19,852 nt of DNA, taken from assembly GCA_036745245.1 (NCBI GenBank), contig DAIOGN010000055.1, forward strand, positions 1 to 19,852, given 5' to 3'. How positions within the stretch are numbered: the stretch's first letter is position 1; every line of letters starts with the position of its first letter. Positions 7,280 through 14,606 of the stretch are shown here, in pieces. This stretch comes from DAIOGN01 sp036745245 (GTDB lineage: Bacteria > Zixibacteria > MSB-5A5 > JAUVRN01). Under the pieces are notes generated by a model that was not told the origin of the DNA, searched no databases, and saw only the letters and a list, made by a program, of their open reading frames with translations. The translations under genes and the position numbers were made by a program.

Positions 7280-8731
7280 GTGGCCTGGCTTCTCATCGGC
7301 GTGCCCCTGCTCCTGGCGCTGGCGGCCACTCTGGTGCCCTCCAATCGCTGGCGGCCCTGGCTGGTTCCGCTCGGCGGCCTGGCCCACTTGATCCTGGTGT
7401 CCCTGGCGCTCGCGGGCGCTCCCGTTTCCGCTCTCGACGGCTGGCTGGTTTTGGATGCTCTCAGCAAACTGGTGCTTGGTTTCATCAGTGTGCTTTTCAT
7501 GCTCTGCGCCCTTTACGCGCCGGCCTATCTGGCCCTCCGGTCCGACCGACCCAATCGGCTCTTCTGTGCCTGCCTGTTGATCATGCTGGCCATGATGACC
7601 CTGGTGACCCTGTCGCACCACCTCGGCCTCATGTGGGTGGCCATGGAGGCGACCACCCTGGCCACGGCTCCTCTATTGTTTTTCAACCACAATCCGCGCT
7701 CGCTCGAAGCCACCTGGAAGTACCTGCTGATCGGATCCGTCGGCATCGCTCTGGCGCTTTTAGGTTCGTTCTTTCTGGCCTACTCTGCACTGCACCAGGG
7801 GCTCGTCTCCACTCTGCTCTTCGACGACCTGGTGGCGCTTGCGGAGCACCTGTCCCGCCCCTGGCTCCATGCGGCGTTCGTGCTGCTCGTGGTGGGGTAC
7901 GGCACCAAGATGGGACTGGCGCCCATGCACACGTGGAAACCGGATGCGTACGGCGAGGCGCCGGGACTGGTCGGTGCGCTTCTGGCCGGCGGCGTGACCA
8001 GCTGCGCGTTCCTGGCCATTTTGCGCTTTTACCAGATTTGCGTAGCAGCGAAGGAAAAGGCGTTTGCCCAGGAAATTCTGATCTTCGTGGGTCTATTGTC
8101 CATGATCGTAGGGGCCGTATTCATGGTGCGCCAGCGGGACTTCAAGCGCATGCTGGCCTATTCCAGCGTGGAACACATGGGCATCCTCGTGCTCGGCATC
8201 GGCACGGGCGGCCTCGCCACATTTGGAGCGCTCTTCCATCTGCTCACCAACGGCTTCACGAAGGGTGTGCTGTTCTTATCCGCCGGCAATATTCACCGAG
8301 CGTACGGCAGCAAGCTCACAGACGACGTCCGCGGAGCGATCCGTCGTCTGCCGGTGTCCGGCTCGCTGTTTCTGGCAGGGTTTTTGGCCATCACCGGCTC
8401 CCCGCCGGGAGGCCCCTTCATGAGCGAGTTCACCATACTCAACGGCATGATCGACGCCGGAAAGTTTGTGGTGGCCGGAGCCTTTCTGCTGCTTCTGGCC
8501 ATCGTATTCATCGGCATGGGAGCCACAGTGCTGCGCGTCGTGCAAGGAGACNNNNNNNNNNAGGGCCCGCCCTCGGCCGGGGCGAGCGAGACGAACTACC
8601 GCGATCGGCCGCGGGTGGTGGTGCCAATTCTTGCGTTCCTGGGACTGTCGCTTTTGCTGGGAGTGTACCTTCCGGCCCCCCTGAGGTCGTTACTCAGCGA
8701 TGCGGCCGCCCTGGTGGAGCCTCTGCCATGA
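7280..8731 (+). CDS. hyfF: HyfF-like antiporter-type membrane subunit of the Ehr complex; contains an assembly gap
   Basis: This is the third antiporter-type subunit, 483 residues counting the gap. It starts with GTG at 7280, three bases after the hyfE stop, with AAGGAG upstream. It has about 13-14 membrane segments. Characteristic blocks are LGLMWVAMEATTLATAPLLF with E123, YGTKMGLAPMHTWKPDAYGE with K210, FKRMLAYSSVEHMGI, and TGSPPGGPFMSEFTILNGM. The KPDAYGEAP sequence is a HyfF hallmark, differing from LPxAHxxAP of HyfB. Ten Ns at 8552-8561 fall in the loop after VLRVVQGD and keep the frame. The stop overlaps the hyfG start (ATGA), suggesting translational coupling. Confidence 0.92.
   Translation: MAWLLIGVPLLLALAATLVPSNRWRPWLVPLGGLAHLILVSLALAGAPVSALDGWLVLDALSKLVLGFISVLFMLCALYAPAYLALRSDRPNRLFCACLLIMLAMMTLVTLSHHLGLMWVAMEATTLATAPLLFFNHNPRSLEATWKYLLIGSVGIALALLGSFFLAYSALHQGLVSTLLFDDLVALAEHLSRPWLHAAFVLLVVGYGTKMGLAPMHTWKPDAYGEAPGLVGALLAGGVTSCAFLAILRFYQICVAAKEKAFAQEILIFVGLLSMIVGAVFMVRQRDFKRMLAYSSVEHMGILVLGIGTGGLATFGALFHLLTNGFTKGVLFLSAGNIHRAYGSKLTDDVRGAIRRLPVSGSLFLAGFLAITGSPPGGPFMSEFTILNGMIDAGKFVVAGAFLLLLAIVFIGMGATVLRVVQGDXXXXGPPSAGASETNYRDRPRVVVPILAFLGLSLLLGVYLPAPLRSLLSDAAALVEPLP
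8552..8561. other. Assembly gap (10 N) inside hyfF-like gene
   Basis: The run of exactly ten Ns lies in a predicted loop near the C-terminus. The reading frame is preserved across it, but the true number of missing bases is unknown. Confidence 0.95.
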
Positions 8732-10260
8732 CGGCCGAATTCGGGTGGCTGACGCTGCAGAATGCGGTGGCGGCATCGCGCGAGGCGGTCCCCGATTGGG
8801 ACGCGGACTTGTTCCGGCGCGCGATCCTCAGCCAAACGTCTGCGGGCTGGCAAGTGGTGGCTCTGTTCGGTCACCTGCCTGAGCGCGAGGCGGCCGTGGA
8901 GCTCTATGTGATTCTGGCCGACCACGAGGGGGGCCACCTGCACGCGGCGAAGACCCGGGTTGCAGACGGAGCCTTCCCCTCGCTCACGCCGGACTGTCCT
9001 CAGGTTCACCTGTTCGAGCGCGAAATCGCCGAGCAGTTCGGAGTGCGCCCGGAGGGACACCCATGGCTCAAGCCGCTGCGTTTCGTCAAATCGCAGCGGC
9101 CAGGCCACGACGCCTGGAACCGGTCCGAAGACGAGGAGCCTCAGGTCGGAGTGATTGAATTCTACCGCGTCGAAGGCGATGAAGTCCACGAAGTGGCGGT
9201 GGGCCCCATTCACGCCGGTGTGATCGAGCCCGGCCATTTCCGCTTTCAATGCCATGGCGAGCAGGTCTTCCACCTTGAGATCTCGCTGGGGTACCAGCAC
9301 CGCGGCGTGGAGCGGGCACTTCTGGGCGGACCCGACAAACGCACGATTCATTATATGGAGACGCTGGCGGGCGACACCACAATCGGCCACGCCACGGCGT
9401 ACTGTCAGGCCGTCGAGGCGTTGGCCGGATGCAGAGTACCTCCACGCGCCCAGGTGTTGCGCGGAGTGGCACTGGAACTGGAGCGTCTGGCCAACCACAC
9501 CGGGGACCTGGGTGCACTCGCCGGAGACGTGGGATTCCTCCCTACGGCGTCTTACTGCGGACGCCTGCGCGGCGACTTCCTCAACCTGTCGGCAAGCCTG
9601 TGCGGCAGCCGGTTCGGCCGCGGGCTGGTGCGTCCGGGCGGAGTGGCTTTTGATGTTGAAGTTGCGCGCGGCACCACGCTCCTGACGAATCTGGAGAACG
9701 CCATGCGCGACGTGACCAACGCCGTGAATCTACTTTGGGATTCTCCCTCCGTGATGGGTCGCTTTGAGGATACGGGCACGCTCTCCCTGGAGATCGTTGA
9801 GCAGCTCGGACTGGTGGGACCGGCGGCGCGGGCGTGTGGAGCAGACCGGGACATCCGGCACGATTTCCCGGCCGGGATCTTTCGATTCTCGCACATCCCT
9901 GTATCCAAGGCCGGCTCGGGCGACGTGTTCGCGCGCGCCTACGTGCGCTGGCTCGAAATCCAGCGGTCGGCCGAGTTCGTACGCGAACAGCTCCAGATGC
10001 TGGTGGGTGGGGCCGCACGTACCGCCGTGCCCGACTTGGCCGCAGACCGTCTCGTGGTATCTCTCGTGGAGGGTTGGCGCGGCCGGATCAGCCACGTGGC
10101 ATTGACCGACGGGCGCGGTCGATTCGCCCGATACAAAGTGGTCGATCCCTCCTTCCACAACTGGATGGGACTGGCCATGGCCCTGCGAAACCAGCAGATC
10201 TCGGATTTTCCACTGTGCAACAAGAGTTTCAACTTGTCCTACTGCGGACACGACCTTTGA
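8728..10260 (+). CDS. hyfG: HyfG-like fused NuoC-NuoD large subunit lacking the [NiFe] ligand motifs
   Basis: This 510-residue protein has a NuoC-type domain (about 1-150, with LFEREIAEQFGVRPEGHPWL) joined to a NuoD/hydrogenase-large-subunit-type domain (about 155-510, with VGPIHAGVIEPGHFRF, then LEISLGYQHRGVE, and LERLANHTGDLGAL). In hydrogenases an N-terminal CxxCxxxH and a C-terminal DPCxxCxxH/R hold nickel and iron. Here the first region reads ETLAGDTTIGHATAY: the positions of the two cysteines are A214 and T217, with H221 kept. The C-terminus ends KSFNLSYCGHDL, leaving only C506. It therefore should not bind a [NiFe] centre and belongs with the Ehr (hydrogenase-related) proteins. Unlike true hydrogenase large subunits it has no sequence beyond this motif for maturation cleavage. 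Its substrate is unknown. The start codon overlaps the hyfF stop. Confidence 0.92.
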   Translation: MTAEFGWLTLQNAVAASREAVPDWDADLFRRAILSQTSAGWQVVALFGHLPEREAAVELYVILADHEGGHLHAAKTRVADGAFPSLTPDCPQVHLFEREIAEQFGVRPEGHPWLKPLRFVKSQRPGHDAWNRSEDEEPQVGVIEFYRVEGDEVHEVAVGPIHAGVIEPGHFRFQCHGEQVFHLEISLGYQHRGVERALLGGPDKRTIHYMETLAGDTTIGHATAYCQAVEALAGCRVPPRAQVLRGVALELERLANHTGDLGALAGDVGFLPTASYCGRLRGDFLNLSASLCGSRFGRGLVRPGGVAFDVEVARGTTLLTNLENAMRDVTNAVNLLWDSPSVMGRFEDTGTLSLEIVEQLGLVGPAARACGADRDIRHDFPAGIFRFSHIPVSKAGSGDVFARAYVRWLEIQRSAEFVREQLQMLVGGAARTAVPDLAADRLVVSLVEGWRGRISHVALTDGRGRFARYKVVDPSFHNWMGLAMALRNQQISDFPLCNKSFNLSYCGHDL

Positions 10261-10269
10261 GGTGAAAGC

Positions 10270-11049
10270 ATGTTGAGCATACTCGCGGCCCGATGGCGTC
10301 AGGGTCATCGCACCCTGTCTTTTCCCAAGGGTGCACCGACCCTGCCCGACCGCTTTCGCGGACTACCCGTAGTCGACCCATCGAAGTGTCCTACGGGCTG
10401 TCGACAATGCGCGGAGGTCTGCCCCACGAACGCGATCTCCCTGGACGACGCCGGGCCGCGACTCGATCTGGGTCGGTGCCTCTTCTGCACCGACTGTGTC
10501 GAGGCTTGCCCTGAGGGGGCCATTCGATACTCACAAGACTTTCGCATGGCCACCCGCTCGCGGGAGGACCTCGTGCTTGGCGGTGAGGCGATCCATCTGG
10601 CGGCCGCGCTGGACAGCCGCTTGCGTCGTCTGTTCGGTCGCTCATTGAAATTGCGCCAGGTCAGCGCCGGGGGTTGCAATGGTTGCGAAGCCGATGTGAA
10701 CGTGCTGAGTACCGTGGTGTTCGACCTCGGGAGGTTTGGCATTCAGGTGGTGGCCTCGCCACGGCACGCCGACGGACTGCTCATCACCGGGCCCGTTACA
10801 GAGAACATGCACCTTGCGCTCCGGAAGGCCTATGACGCGGTCCCGGCGCCCAAGATCGTCATCGCCGTGGGCGCGTGTGCCATATCGGGCGGACCTTATA
10901 TCGATCACCCCGAGCAGCACAACGGCGCGGGCAGCGTCGTGCCGGTTGATCTCTACATTCCCGGCTGCCCGCCTCACCCGCTCACGATCCTTGATGGGCT
11001 GCTTCGACTGTTGGGCCGGCTGGATGATCGGCGCTCCGGCACACATTGA
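10270..11049 (+). CDS. Fused 2[4Fe-4S] ferredoxin-NuoB-like small subunit (HyfH-HyfI type) of the Ehr complex
   Basis: This 259-residue fusion has an N-terminal ferredoxin domain. Its first cluster motif is C40-x3-C44-x2-C47-x3-C51-P, an unusual spacing, and the second is the standard C70-x2-C73-x2-C76-x3-C80-P. From about residue 120 a NuoB/HyfI-like domain follows with GGCNGCEADVN (C136, C139), VGACAISGGPY (C203) and PGCPPHP (C233). These are the four ligands of the proximal [4Fe-4S] cluster next to the large subunit. Three clusters can thus be assembled, forming an electron path to the HyfG-like subunit. GAGGTGA lies just upstream of the ATG, nine bases after the hyfG stop. No maturation protease, hyp genes or formate dehydrogenase follow; this is the last gene of the operon. 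Confidence 0.92.
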   Translation: MLSILAARWRQGHRTLSFPKGAPTLPDRFRGLPVVDPSKCPTGCRQCAEVCPTNAISLDDAGPRLDLGRCLFCTDCVEACPEGAIRYSQDFRMATRSREDLVLGGEAIHLAAALDSRLRRLFGRSLKLRQVSAGGCNGCEADVNVLSTVVFDLGRFGIQVVASPRHADGLLITGPVTENMHLALRKAYDAVPAPKIVIAVGACAISGGPYIDHPEQHNGAGSVVPVDLYIPGCPPHPLTILDGLLRLLGRLDDRRSGTH

Positions 11050-11099
11050 TTTCAGCTGCCAGTCCGTCTGACAGCCCTCCCTAAAGCTCCTGACCGTGT

Positions 11100-11119
11100 G
11101 TGGCCACGCCGCTGGCCAC
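11100..11119 (+). terminator. Hairpin after the Ehr operon, possible transcript end
   Basis: GTGGCCA (11100-11106), a six-base loop CGCCGC, and TGGCCAC (11113-11119) form a perfect 7-bp stem about 50 bases after the last operon gene. There is no T-run after it, so it is not a classical intrinsic terminator; it could end or stabilise the mRNA. Confidence 0.3.
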
Positions 11120-11356
11120 AAAATGTGGGGAGCGCACCACACTTCCAGCCCACCCCTTCCCTGGCTTTGGTACCGGGAACTGCCACCAACCGACCATCGG
11201 TTCTGCGGTTAACCTGAAGACCATCGGCGGCACCAGATCGGGCCCGCGTGTTGCTCAAAGTTACGTCAAGTCGGCGAAACGGCATCCAATCTACCTGACG
11301 GCGATTCCATGGCCGTCGGGAGACGCGGAACACACGCCGCCGGCCCGCTCGATAGT

Positions 11357-11374
11357 GGGCGGTTTGAGCCGCCC
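11357..11374 (+). promoter_or_regulatory. Hairpin adjoining the ribosome-binding site of the SdrD-B repeat lipoprotein gene
   Basis: GGGCGG-TTTGAG-CCGCCC forms a 6-bp GC stem that ends two bases before the GGAGGGAGG ribosome-binding site (11376-11384). In RNA it could affect ribosome access. Confidence 0.3.
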
Positions 11375-11389
11375 CGGAGGGAGGTCGTC

Positions 11390-13537
11390 ATGCGGTTGAC
11401 GAGAGCTACAGTGGTCTGCCTTACAACTCTGCTGTTCGCCGGGTGTGGTGATCGTACCGCCACCGGCCCGGAAGGCGTCTCGGGGTACAGTGCCTACGCG
11501 CCGCTTCCGCCCGGAGCTTATCTCGACTCGGCGAAGCTGCTCCTGCATACATGCAACGCTGCCGGCCAGGCTGTGGTGGTGCATCCACAGCAGACGGCCT
11601 GGGAAGAAGCCACGGTCACCTGGAGCCAGATCGGCCCCGGGCTCTCCCCGTTTGTGCTGGCGACCTTCAGGTCGCGCGATACAGGCTGGGTGCGCGTGGA
11701 CGTCACCGGCCTGTTGAAGCTCTGGCTGGACGGAACCTGGGCGAACCACGGCATCCTGCTCGACCAGAACGCGCCGGAATACCTGCGCACGGAATTCAAC
11801 AGCAGAGAATCCGGATCGCGTGCCCCGCGGCTCGTGCTCTACTACTCCATCCCGGGCTCGTCGCCCGTGTTCAGCTTCACGGCCTCAGGCGATGCGCGCA
11901 TCGACGCCGGCGCACCGCTATCGAATTTCGGTTCGGACAGCGTGCTTCAGACCGGCTGGACGACCACAGAGCCGGGCGAATGCCGCGCGCTGCTTGCCTT
12001 CAATCTCTCCGAGGAGGAACCGGCCCCGCAAAGCCGTGTGGGCGACCGCGTGTGGCTGGATGCGGATGCCGACGGCGTGCAGGATGAGTCTGAAGCCGGC
12101 TTCGCCGGAGCCTCGGTGCGGCTCATGAATTGCGAGGGCGATGTGCTGTCCGAAACTGTCTCAGACAGCACGGGTCACTATCGATTCGATTCACTGGAGG
12201 CGGGATCCTATGTCGTATCCGTTCAACTCCCCGCTGGTTTCCTGTTCACCGTACAGGATCAGGGTGAATCAGACGCCGCGGACAGCGACATCCACGGCGA
12301 GTCCGGCCGCACCGGTTGTTTCGAACTGGGAGAAGGTGAGGACAACCTCTCGATCGATGCCGGTGTGGTCCCCGAACCCGAGCCTGAGCCCGAGCCGGCG
12401 GCTGTGGGCGATCGCGTCTGGCTGGATCTCGATCGCGACGGCCTGCAGGGAGACGGAGAGCCGGGAATGGCTGGCGTAGAAGTGTCGCTTCTCAGCTGCG
12501 AACAGGCTGTGCTGGCTTCCACTCTCACCGACCTGGATGGCCACTATCGATTCGGCGAACTGGAAGCGGGTTCCTATCGCCTCCTGTTTCATAAGCCGGA
12601 TGGATTCGAGTTCAGTCCGCAGGTGGAGAGTGCCGGGTCCTCCAACAGCGACGCCGATCCCGAGACCGGGCTGTCGGAGTGCATTGAACTCGCCCCGGCA
12701 GAAGAGGACATGACACGCGACGCGGGTCTCTTCGAACCCGAACCGGAACCCGAGCCGTTGGCCTCGCTGGGCGACCGCGTGTGGCTGGATGCGAATAGAA
12801 ACGGCATGCAGGATGAGGGCGAAACGCGTGTGGCCGGTGTGGGAGTGGTCCTCAAGAACTGCGAAGGCGCATTTCTGGCAAACACCTCGACCGACGAATC
12901 CGGTCACTTCCGGTTCGACTCGTTGCCGGCGGGGTCCTACCGGATCATGTTCCTGGTGCCGGAGGGATTCGAATTGTCGCCTCAGGGTGCTTCTCTGGAT
13001 TTAGAGCGCGACAGCGACCCTGATCCTGCCACAGCTTCGACGGCCTGCATCGAACTGTCAACGGGTCAGGTCGACCTGTCGCGCGACGCAGGCCTGTGCG
13101 AGCGGGAGGTTGAACCGGCTGCGTGCACGCGCTCCCGTTGCTTCTGGAAGGAGCATTCCGGTCGCAGCGGCGATCCGGATTGGGTGTCGCGTCACCTGCC
13201 GATCTGGCTGGGGTCCGAAGGCGGCGCCAAGTCGGTGCTGATTTCACAGGCCGACTCGGCCGGAAAGCTCCTGAGCTACTGCATCATGGGCGGCTATTTC
13301 AACGGCATCGCGCGTCTGTACGCCGAACTGCTCACGGTCCGGCTGAACGAAGCCGAAGGCGCCTCGCCTCTCGCCGTACAATCCGTCGTGGATCAGGCGG
13401 ACCTTTTCCTGGCGGGCACAAGCTGGAAGAGCTGGTGTGACCTGAATCACTCGCAGCGCTGCCAGGTGGACCAGTGGCGCAAAGCGCTTTCCGACTGGAA
13501 CGAGGGCCGCACCGGTCCCGGAGTCTGCCCCCAATAA
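11390..13537 (+). CDS. Secreted lipoprotein: permuted DNRLRE-type domain, three SdrD-B-like repeats, Cys-rich C-terminal domain
   Basis: This 715-residue surface protein has a lipoprotein signal (MRLTRATVVCLTTLLFAGC, lipidated C19). Residues about 30-200 resemble DNRLRE/CBM96-type jelly-roll sequence, but the C-terminal half (LPPGAYLDSAKLLL to SRESGSRAPRLVLYYS) precedes the N-terminal half (GDARIDAGAPLSNFGSDSVL to ECRALLAFNLS). Three SdrD-B-like repeats of about 121 residues begin at V217, V339 and L460. Each has GDRVWLDxxxxGxQ, GHYRFDSLEAGSY-type sequence and two cysteines, and Pro-Glu linkers separate them. The last about 145 residues (RCFWKEHSGR to GGYFNGIARLYAELLTVRLN) match the GYWKxH-type domain often found after SdrD repeats and contain six cysteines. 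The role is probably structural or adhesive at the cell surface; the ligand is unknown. The ATG at 11390 is preferred over an upstream in-frame codon at 11309 because it has GGAGGGAGG upstream and starts the signal peptide. Confidence 0.87.
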   Translation: MRLTRATVVCLTTLLFAGCGDRTATGPEGVSGYSAYAPLPPGAYLDSAKLLLHTCNAAGQAVVVHPQQTAWEEATVTWSQIGPGLSPFVLATFRSRDTGWVRVDVTGLLKLWLDGTWANHGILLDQNAPEYLRTEFNSRESGSRAPRLVLYYSIPGSSPVFSFTASGDARIDAGAPLSNFGSDSVLQTGWTTTEPGECRALLAFNLSEEEPAPQSRVGDRVWLDADADGVQDESEAGFAGASVRLMNCEGDVLSETVSDSTGHYRFDSLEAGSYVVSVQLPAGFLFTVQDQGESDAADSDIHGESGRTGCFELGEGEDNLSIDAGVVPEPEPEPEPAAVGDRVWLDLDRDGLQGDGEPGMAGVEVSLLSCEQAVLASTLTDLDGHYRFGELEAGSYRLLFHKPDGFEFSPQVESAGSSNSDADPETGLSECIELAPAEEDMTRDAGLFEPEPEPEPLASLGDRVWLDANRNGMQDEGETRVAGVGVVLKNCEGAFLANTSTDESGHFRFDSLPAGSYRIMFLVPEGFELSPQGASLDLERDSDPDPATASTACIELSTGQVDLSRDAGLCEREVEPAACTRSRCFWKEHSGRSGDPDWVSRHLPIWLGSEGGAKSVLISQADSAGKLLSYCIMGGYFNGIARLYAELLTVRLNEAEGASPLAVQSVVDQADLFLAGTSWKSWCDLNHSQRCQVDQWRKALSDWNEGRTGPGVCPQ
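12038..13093 (+). repeat. Three tandem SdrD-B-like coding repeats of about 365 bp
   Basis: Units begin at 12038, 12404 and 12767 (spacing 366 and 363 bases) and are joined by Pro-Glu dipeptide linkers (PEPEPEPEP). Each opens with GDRVWLD plus an acidic Dx(D/N)xxGxQ loop that probably binds calcium, as in SdrD B domains. Confidence 0.85.
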
Positions 13538-13558
13538 AGATTTCGGTGTCCCCCCCCA

Positions 13559-13589
13559 CGGGTCCCGGTGGAATGTGCACCGGGGCCCG
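13559..13589 (+). terminator. Strong hairpin after the SdrD-B repeat gene
   Basis: CGGGTCCCGGTG (13559-13570), loop GAATGTG, and CACCGGGGCCCG (13578-13589) pair over 12 bp with one G-U wobble, 22 bases after the stop codon. There is no T-run, so termination is likely but not certain. Confidence 0.5.
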
Positions 13590-13633
13590 GCTGGCCTGAA
13601 CCTGGAAGGGCCCCACGGCACATCCGGAGATTC

Positions 13634-13661
13634 TTGCCTGCACACCCAGCCGCGTTAGATT
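13634..13661 (+). promoter_or_regulatory. Candidate promoter for the CBM9/DOMON-like gene
   Basis: TTGCCT (13634-13639), a 16-base spacer and TAGATT (13656-13661) precede the ATG at 13668 by only six bases. Transcription would begin at about the start codon, implying a leaderless mRNA if this promoter is real. Confidence 0.3.
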
Positions 13662-13667
13662 GAGGTC

Positions 13668-14525
13668 ATGCTCGTACCGCAGTGGTCGCCACGCCTGAGT
13701 GTGTGTATGTGCGTGTGCGCAGCGATCGTCGCCGGCCCGTCCTGCAAGAAGCAGGCCGCCGATGTCTCCACACACTGGCTCTCCACCACAGTTCAGATCG
13801 ACGGACACTTCGACGACTGGGACGCCATTCCCGAGAGCCGCCGACACGAAGATCACGCCGTGCTGAAACTCGCAAGCGACAGTGAGGCCCTGTACATCTA
13901 CTACGTCACCGACGACCTCGACTGGGTGCGCACCATCACGATGACCGGCCTGACGATCTATCTCAATCGCAATGGCTCACACGACAAGGAGTACTTCATC
14001 TGCTATCGCGGAGGGCCCCCCACCGACGAACTGGTGCCCGCGACCGCACCCGGCGGCCCGCCGGGAGCCGACCCGATGCATCCCGCCCTGCGTGATCAGT
14101 TGCTCGAGTCCGAGCGTGAGAATCTCGCAGCTTTCACCTGCTTCGTGCGGGACTGGATCGTGGAAAAGGCCATTCCCACGGATGGGCGCCAGGGGCCCCG
14201 GGCCGCCTACGGCCGGCAGAATGGNNNNNNNNNNATCCCGCTGCAATCCAGCCTGGCCCTGTACTACGGATTGGGTACCCAGCCCGGCTCCGTCGTGGGC
14301 ATCGGCGCCGAATGGGGCGGCCTTCCCCGGCCTGTTCTGGAACCCGAGCCAACGCCAGGCAGCGCCGACTTCGGAGGAGAGCGCGGAGCGGGGAGCGAAT
14401 TTGGTGAGTTCGGAAGCACGGAAGATGCGGCCGCTCCGCCCGGCGCGAAACCGCCGGAGCTGCCCGAGAAGGAAGAGGTGTGGCTCGAAACTCAACTCGC
14501 CACACCACCTGCTCCCCAGCCCTGA
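13668..14525 (+). CDS. Exported CBM9/DOMON-like domain protein; contains an assembly gap
   Basis: This is about 285 residues. The N-terminus (MLVPQWSPRLSVCMCVCAAI, then VAGPSCKK) is a hydrophobic export signal; C26 could be a lipidated cysteine, but the GPSC context is a poor lipobox. Residues about 40-215 resemble the CBM9-like/DOMON fold found in secreted bacterial proteins: VQIDGHFDDWDAI opening, VLKLASDSEALYIYYVTDDL, TGLTIYLNRNG, and after the gap IPLQSSLALYYGLGTQPGSV, then VGIGAEWGG. The remaining about 65 residues are Pro/Glu/Gly-rich and probably disordered. Ten Ns at 14225-14234 preserve the frame. Ligand and role are unknown; the family name is from pattern recognition. GAGG lies only two bases before the ATG, an unusually short spacing. 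Confidence 0.7.
   Translation: MLVPQWSPRLSVCMCVCAAIVAGPSCKKQAADVSTHWLSTTVQIDGHFDDWDAIPESRRHEDHAVLKLASDSEALYIYYVTDDLDWVRTITMTGLTIYLNRNGSHDKEYFICYRGGPPTDELVPATAPGGPPGADPMHPALRDQLLESERENLAAFTCFVRDWIVEKAIPTDGRQGPRAAYGRQNXXXXIPLQSSLALYYGLGTQPGSVVGIGAEWGGLPRPVLEPEPTPGSADFGGERGAGSEFGEFGSTEDAAAPPGAKPPELPEKEEVWLETQLATPPAPQP
14225..14234. other. Assembly gap (10 N) inside the CBM9/DOMON-like gene
   Basis: This is the third fixed-length ten-N run. The frame is kept, and the sequences on both sides fit one domain. Confidence 0.95.
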
Positions 14526-14549
14526 CGCATCGGCTTCCATCGCCATTTG

Positions 14550-14581
14550 ACGCTGGCTTTGCAGCGTTCCCGTGCTACATT
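14550..14581 (+). promoter_or_regulatory. Candidate promoter/inverted repeat before the thioredoxin-like lipoprotein gene
   Basis: An extended -10 (TGC-TACATT, 14573-14581) lies 26 bases before the ATG at 14607. Immediately upstream is a 6-bp inverted repeat ACGCTG-GCTTTG-CAGCGT (14550-14567) overlapping the -35 position. No good -35 is present at normal spacing. Confidence 0.3.
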
Positions 14582-14606
14582 TCAATTCCACCATCACAGA
14601 ATCGAG

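Larger units (their letters stand above)
11050..11389. other. Intergenic region after the Ehr operon
   Basis: No gene is visible. It holds an inverted repeat at 11100-11119 and a GC-rich hairpin at 11357-11374 just before the next gene's ribosome-binding site. I found no convincing promoter. Confidence 0.55.

Noticed and set aside
8728..10260. Annotation as formate hydrogenlyase/hydrogenase-4 large subunit or as complex I NuoD
   Set aside because: The [NiFe] cysteine motifs are missing, so hydrogenase activity is not supported. Gene order, the NuoC-NuoD fusion and HyfB, HyfE and HyfF-type subunits do not fit complex I.
6790..10260. Very long open frame across hyfE, hyfF and hyfG in one frame
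   Set aside because: Only its last part (from 8728) encodes a recognisable protein. The earlier part is the shifted frame of hyfE and hyfF, stays open because of high GC, and crosses an N gap.
11100..11399. Small open frame between the Ehr operon and the SdrD-B repeat gene
   Set aside because: No ribosome-binding site, low-complexity composition, no family features, and it overlaps the ribosome-binding site and start of the next gene.
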